From Poronia punctata (Eukaryota; Ascomycota; Sordariomycetes; Xylariales; Xylariaceae): a DNA stretch of 21,235 nucleotides. Below the pieces are notes generated by a model. The model was given only the letters and a program-made list of their open reading frames with translations. It did no database searches and was not told the origin of the DNA. Each line of letters begins with the position of its first letter. Within the stretch, counting starts at the first letter, position 1. The translations under genes were made by a program, and so were the position numbers. The DNA lies in the NCBI GenBank assembly GCA_022579005.1, contig MU401859.1, positions 1 to 21,235 of the forward strand, given 5' to 3'. This document shows, piece by piece, positions 18,193 to 21,235 of the stretch.

Positions 18193-19954
18193 TTATAATA
18201 AAACTATAGCTATAGCTATTGCTTTTAAATAACCTTTTTAAGTAGCATTTTACACTTTAGTTTTTATTTATTTTTTAATAGTACTTATTTAAATACTTTA
18301 TTTAACTTTTTTTAGCTTAGGTAAAAAGTTAGCTATAATAATAATATTTAAAGTTATTAATTTTATAAACAAAAAAACTATATTTTTATAGCTAAAATTA
18401 AAAGTAAAGTTTTTATTTAAAAATAAAACCTTATATAGTATTAGTGCTAGTAGTGTTTTTTTAAAGCTTAAAATTACTTTTTAAGCTAATATTACCTTTT
18501 AAATATATAAATATAAACGTAGCTAAATTTTAAAAAAGGTTTTAAATCTTTTTATAGCATTAAACTTAATAAATTAAGTTTTAAAATTAATTTTAGCTTT
18601 ATAAGTATTGTTAAAATCCGTTTTTAATAATATACAAAGTTTTATAGTATTTTTAATAACTTATACTAATACTATAAACTTAATTTCTTTTTTATTAAAA
18701 TTATTTAATCTTACTAAATATATTTATAAAGTAGCTTATTTAGTATACTTAATATAATTTTTATTAATACTTTAAACTTTGCTTAACTATTTTTTAATAG
18801 TATATTTAGTTTTTTTTAGCAAGTTTTAGGTAATAATGTTTTAGCTAATGCTTATATTAAAATAAATAGTTATTTTAAAAGCTTTAAAGTATAAGCATAT
18901 TAAAATATATAAATAAAAGTACTAAGATTAACTAATAAGTTTTTTTATTTAAGCTTTTAAAAAAGTTAATGTTTATATATTAGGTTTTAAAACGTTTAAT
19001 TTTACTATTTTAACTAGGTAAACCTTTTTATTTAGTATTGTTAACTTATTTTAATACTTATTTAAATATTTAATAAGTTAATTTTAAAACTTAAAAAATT
19101 TATTATATTTTATATAAGTACTTTTTAGTAGCTTTAAAGTAAGCATATTTTATAATTTAATTAGTTACTTTAAGCATTTTTTATAATGTTTTTTTTTAAT
19201 TGCTAAAAAGGTTAGTATAATACTTATACTTAAAGTTATAATTTATAATTATAAATGCTTAGTTTGATTTTAAATTAGAGTTATTACTATTAAACAATTC
19301 TAATATATTTCTTTTATTTAACTTAAAGTTTTTAAAGTTATTTTTTTTGCTAGATTTAAATAGTCTTTTTTTTTGTTTTTATTTTTAAACTTGTTTTTAT
19401 TTTATAGCTTTTCTTTGTTTTAAAACTTATTTTTTTTTTTTTTTAATCTTTAAATTAGTATTTGTTTTTTTATAGTTGTTTTTATAGTAGCTACAATTAT
19501 AGTTTTTATTGCGTTTATTTTCTTGCTAGCAGCTTTTTTTTTTATTACTTTTATTGTTATCTAATTAGTTTTTAAAAAAGTTGTTTAGCTATTTTCTTTG
19601 CTTTTTTTTCTAAATTTAAAAATATATTAACTTAGCTGCTAATAAAAGTATAGCTTTTTTGTACAATAAAAGTTTTAAATATTTACTAAAGCTTTTTTTT
19701 TAGTTTAGTATAAAAATATTTTGCTTTAAAAATAAGTTTATAGCTAATTATGCTGCTATAACTACTTTTATTTAGTTAAAGTTATTACTTGCTAGTAAGT
19801 AACTTATTTAAGCATATTAAAGCTTTTTTTAAAAGTACTTTTTTAATATGTTTTTATTATAAGTAATATTTTTTAATTTAAGCTAAAATATATTACTTTT
19901 TTTAGTAGCAATACTAAAAGCTATAGTAAACTACTAGCTAAAATAGTTTATTAT
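18193..19954 (-). other. Probable gag/protease region of element B, not resolved
   Basis: T-rich on the plus strand and upstream of the B pol on the minus strand, so by position gag and protease of B. A Cys-containing stretch near 19525-19470 (NYNCSYYKNNYKK on the minus strand) is faintly like a gag zinc knuckle but lacks correct spacing. Long T runs occur at 19425-19445. No protease motif was found. The 5' LTR of B is not seen; element E seems to start at 19955 before it. Confidence 0.4.
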
Positions 19955-19980
19955 TGTAACGGCTATGCCTGTTAGTTTAA

Positions 19981-20012
19981 GGTTACGTAACTAAGGGAAT
20001 AGTTATATAACC
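19981..20012. repeat. Hairpin with RIP-type mismatches
   Basis: Arms 19981-19993 (ggttacgtaacta) and 20000-20012 (tagttatataacc) are inverted repeats with 11 of 13 positions paired around the loop agggaa. Both mismatches are of the C/T or G/A type, so the ancestral hairpin was probably perfect. Confidence 0.7.
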
Positions 20013-20131
20013 TATAAACTACGTACGTTATTATAAAGTAGGTTTAAAGTAGTACTAAATACTGCCTTTGCTTAGCTAAACTTACTTAGCAAAACAATTT
20101 AATTAGTTGCATACTTATATTTTTAGCTAGG

Positions 20132-20143
20132 TATTTATATATA
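20132..20143 (+). promoter_or_regulatory. TATA-like box in the possible LTR of element E
   Basis: The stretch tatttatatata, followed by agtagcaaaaggatag, is what a retrotransposon promoter in a U3 region could look like. In DNA of this base composition such a box has little weight by itself; it counts only together with the LTR-like context. Confidence 0.3.
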
Positions 20144-20435
20144 AGTAGCAAAAGGATAGATTTTAATATAGCTAGTTTCTTTTTTTTTTTTTAACTTAAA
20201 ATTTTTTATATAGCGTTAATATATAGCTATTAAGCTTTACTAATTATTATACTATTTTAAGTTTTATTAATTAATTGCTTTTATATAATTAATTTACTAC
20301 TTACTTTATACTTTTTATTAAATTTAGTAGCTAAAAAATAAAATTATTAACTTTAAACTAACTTAATTTAACTAAACTTTATATATATAACTAATGTTTA
20401 TATATAACTAACTAACTTAAAACTTTATACGCTAT

Positions 20436-21235
20436 AATGCATAGCAAGCAACTTAACTTATTATTATAAAAAACGGTTTTTTTGCTATAATTAATACTTT
20501 TATTTTTAATAACTTTAAGTTAAAAAAAAAAAAAAAGAAAATAATTTTAACTTTAATAAAAAAAAAAAAACAAACTTAACTAATAGTTTAATACTATAAA
20601 AGCTATAAATAACCTTGCTGCTTTAGTAGCTCTTATTACTAGCATAGCTAACTAGCTTATTTTTTTTACTAAAAAACAAGCTTTAGTACTTAACTTAACT
20701 AACTTAAATACTATAGCCTTTTAAGCTTTTTTAGCTAAATTTTAATAAATATAAAATAAGCTAAACTAAATTAATATATAAGTTAATATAAAAAGCACTT
20801 TTGCTAGCAACTATATTATAACCTTTAAAAAATATGCTACCTTACTAAGCAGTACTTTTAATAAAAATATTTTTATTGCTTAAAGCTTAGCTGCTAACTT
20901 TATTTTTTAGCTTATTACTATTTTAATTAATATACTAAACCTTTATTTTAAAAAAAAATTTTAAGCTAAAAGTTTTAAACTTTTAATTTTTAATAAAAAA
21001 ACTAACAACTTTAATAATTAAGTTTAAATAATTACTTTAAAGCTTAACTTTAACGTATATATTTTTTATAATAAAAAATAATAATTAAAATATATATTTA
21101 TACGCTTTTTTAGCTAGCTTTAGTAGTAAATTAAAGTACGTTTTAGTGCTTATAACTATAAAGTAAGCTTTATATATATTATTAAAATAATTTAAATTTT
21201 TAAAATTGTTTATAAATTAGTTAACTAAGTAAAAG
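20436..21235 (+). other. Internal start of element E, no gene identified
   Basis: Continues to the window end. One plus-strand phase from about 20655 to 20960 has fewer stops than expected and contains FKKYATLLSSTFNKN (about 20827-20871), which may be a gag remnant, but I cannot match it. Two A-runs (20522-20535 and 20560-20570) lie before it. Nothing else stands out. Confidence 0.25.

Larger units (their letters stand above)
19955..20435 (+). repeat. Possible 5' LTR of element E
   Basis: Starts TGTAACGGC, like the beginning of many fungal LTRs, and is much less depleted of CpG than its surroundings for its first 100 bases. It has a hairpin at 19981-20012 and a TATA-like stretch (20132-20143), followed by a GGATAG segment and a T-rich tract (20178-20192), a U3-R layout in plus orientation. 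The end is uncertain; ACGCTATA at 20428-20435 could be a RIP-altered ACGCTACA. No second copy lies in the window and no target duplication can be shown, so this may also be a solo LTR or another kind of element end. Confidence 0.4.
1..21235. other. RIP-mutated AT-rich transposon block
   Basis: The whole window has the composition left by repeat-induced point mutation, in which C is changed to T, mainly in CpA, in duplicated DNA of filamentous ascomycetes. TpA is everywhere, while CpA and TpG are scarce except inside GCA and TGC. By eye I find TCA only at about 2591, 4873, 8692 and 15751, and TGA only at about 4863, 5163, 13106 and 19265. Recognisable element proteins carry TAA/TAG where the family has Gln or Trp, and Asn, Lys, Ile, Tyr or Leu where Asp, Glu/Gly, Thr/Met, His/Cys or Pro are expected. 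The two LTRs of element A differ only by transitions. RIP is the natural explanation; the fungal assignment is inference from this and from the element types. Confidence 0.9.

Noticed and set aside
19425..19530. Minus-strand gag zinc knuckle in element B (NYNCSYYKNNYKK)
   Set aside because: Cys/His spacing does not fit CX2CX4HX4C even after allowing Tyr for Cys or His; kept only as a remark.
1..21235. Mitochondrial or plastid genome, suggested by the extreme AT content
   Set aside because: Three nuclear-type gypsy elements, LTRs with target duplication, and RIP-type CpA loss are present; there are no rRNA, tRNA or respiratory genes.
1..21235. A new functional gene system (defence, biosynthesis or other accessory cluster)
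   Set aside because: All recognisable coding remnants belong to transposons and are full of stops; no intact frame of useful length exists on either strand that I could see.

Overview
The window looks like a gene-free, transposon-packed AT-rich block from a filamentous ascomycete genome that uses repeat-induced point mutation (RIP). By eye G+C is only about 15-18%. TCA and TGA are almost absent on both strands, and most surviving CA/TG steps sit in GCA/TGC. Every protein I can recognise belongs to a transposable element, and each is riddled with TAA/TAG stops where Gln or Trp codons are expected. I see no host gene, tRNA, rRNA or CRISPR array.

The structure is a nest of Ty3/gypsy elements, and it can be read partly from strand skew (T-rich blocks are elements on the minus strand, A-rich blocks elements on the plus strand). 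From left to right: (C) positions 1 to about 3950, a minus-strand gypsy element of the canonical type, with a clear reverse transcriptase (RT) at about 1130-1800; (D) about 4050-5559, a plus-strand remnant that is less mutated and that I could not identify; (B) a second minus-strand gypsy element with an integrase and a C-terminal chromodomain, present as a left part (5560-8301) and a right part (17098-19954); (A) a complete plus-strand gypsy element with chromodomain, 8302-17092, inserted into the RT gene of B; (E) from about 19955 to the window end, a probable LTR start of a further element in plus orientation, which seems to cut off the 5' end of B.

Element A is bounded by two 174-bp LTRs (14 differences, all transitions, no indels) and by identical 5-bp target duplications CTTAG (8297-8301 and 17093-17097). 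If A and one CTTAG copy are removed, the RT frame of B reads on without a break. The whole B pol frame then stays in one phase from about 18192 to 5889 (about 3.5 kb of B), so its decay visible here is by point transitions only. A itself has at least two frame changes in pol. It also carries about 1.8 kb of extra sequence behind the chromodomain, whose last part resembles the C-terminus of a Fot1/pogo transposase, so a DNA transposon may be nested inside A.

The order of events suggested is: B inserted, then A inserted into B, and RIP mutated both. Nothing here is likely to be expressed. Assignments of gag regions, of the B LTR, of element D and of element E are tentative and marked so.
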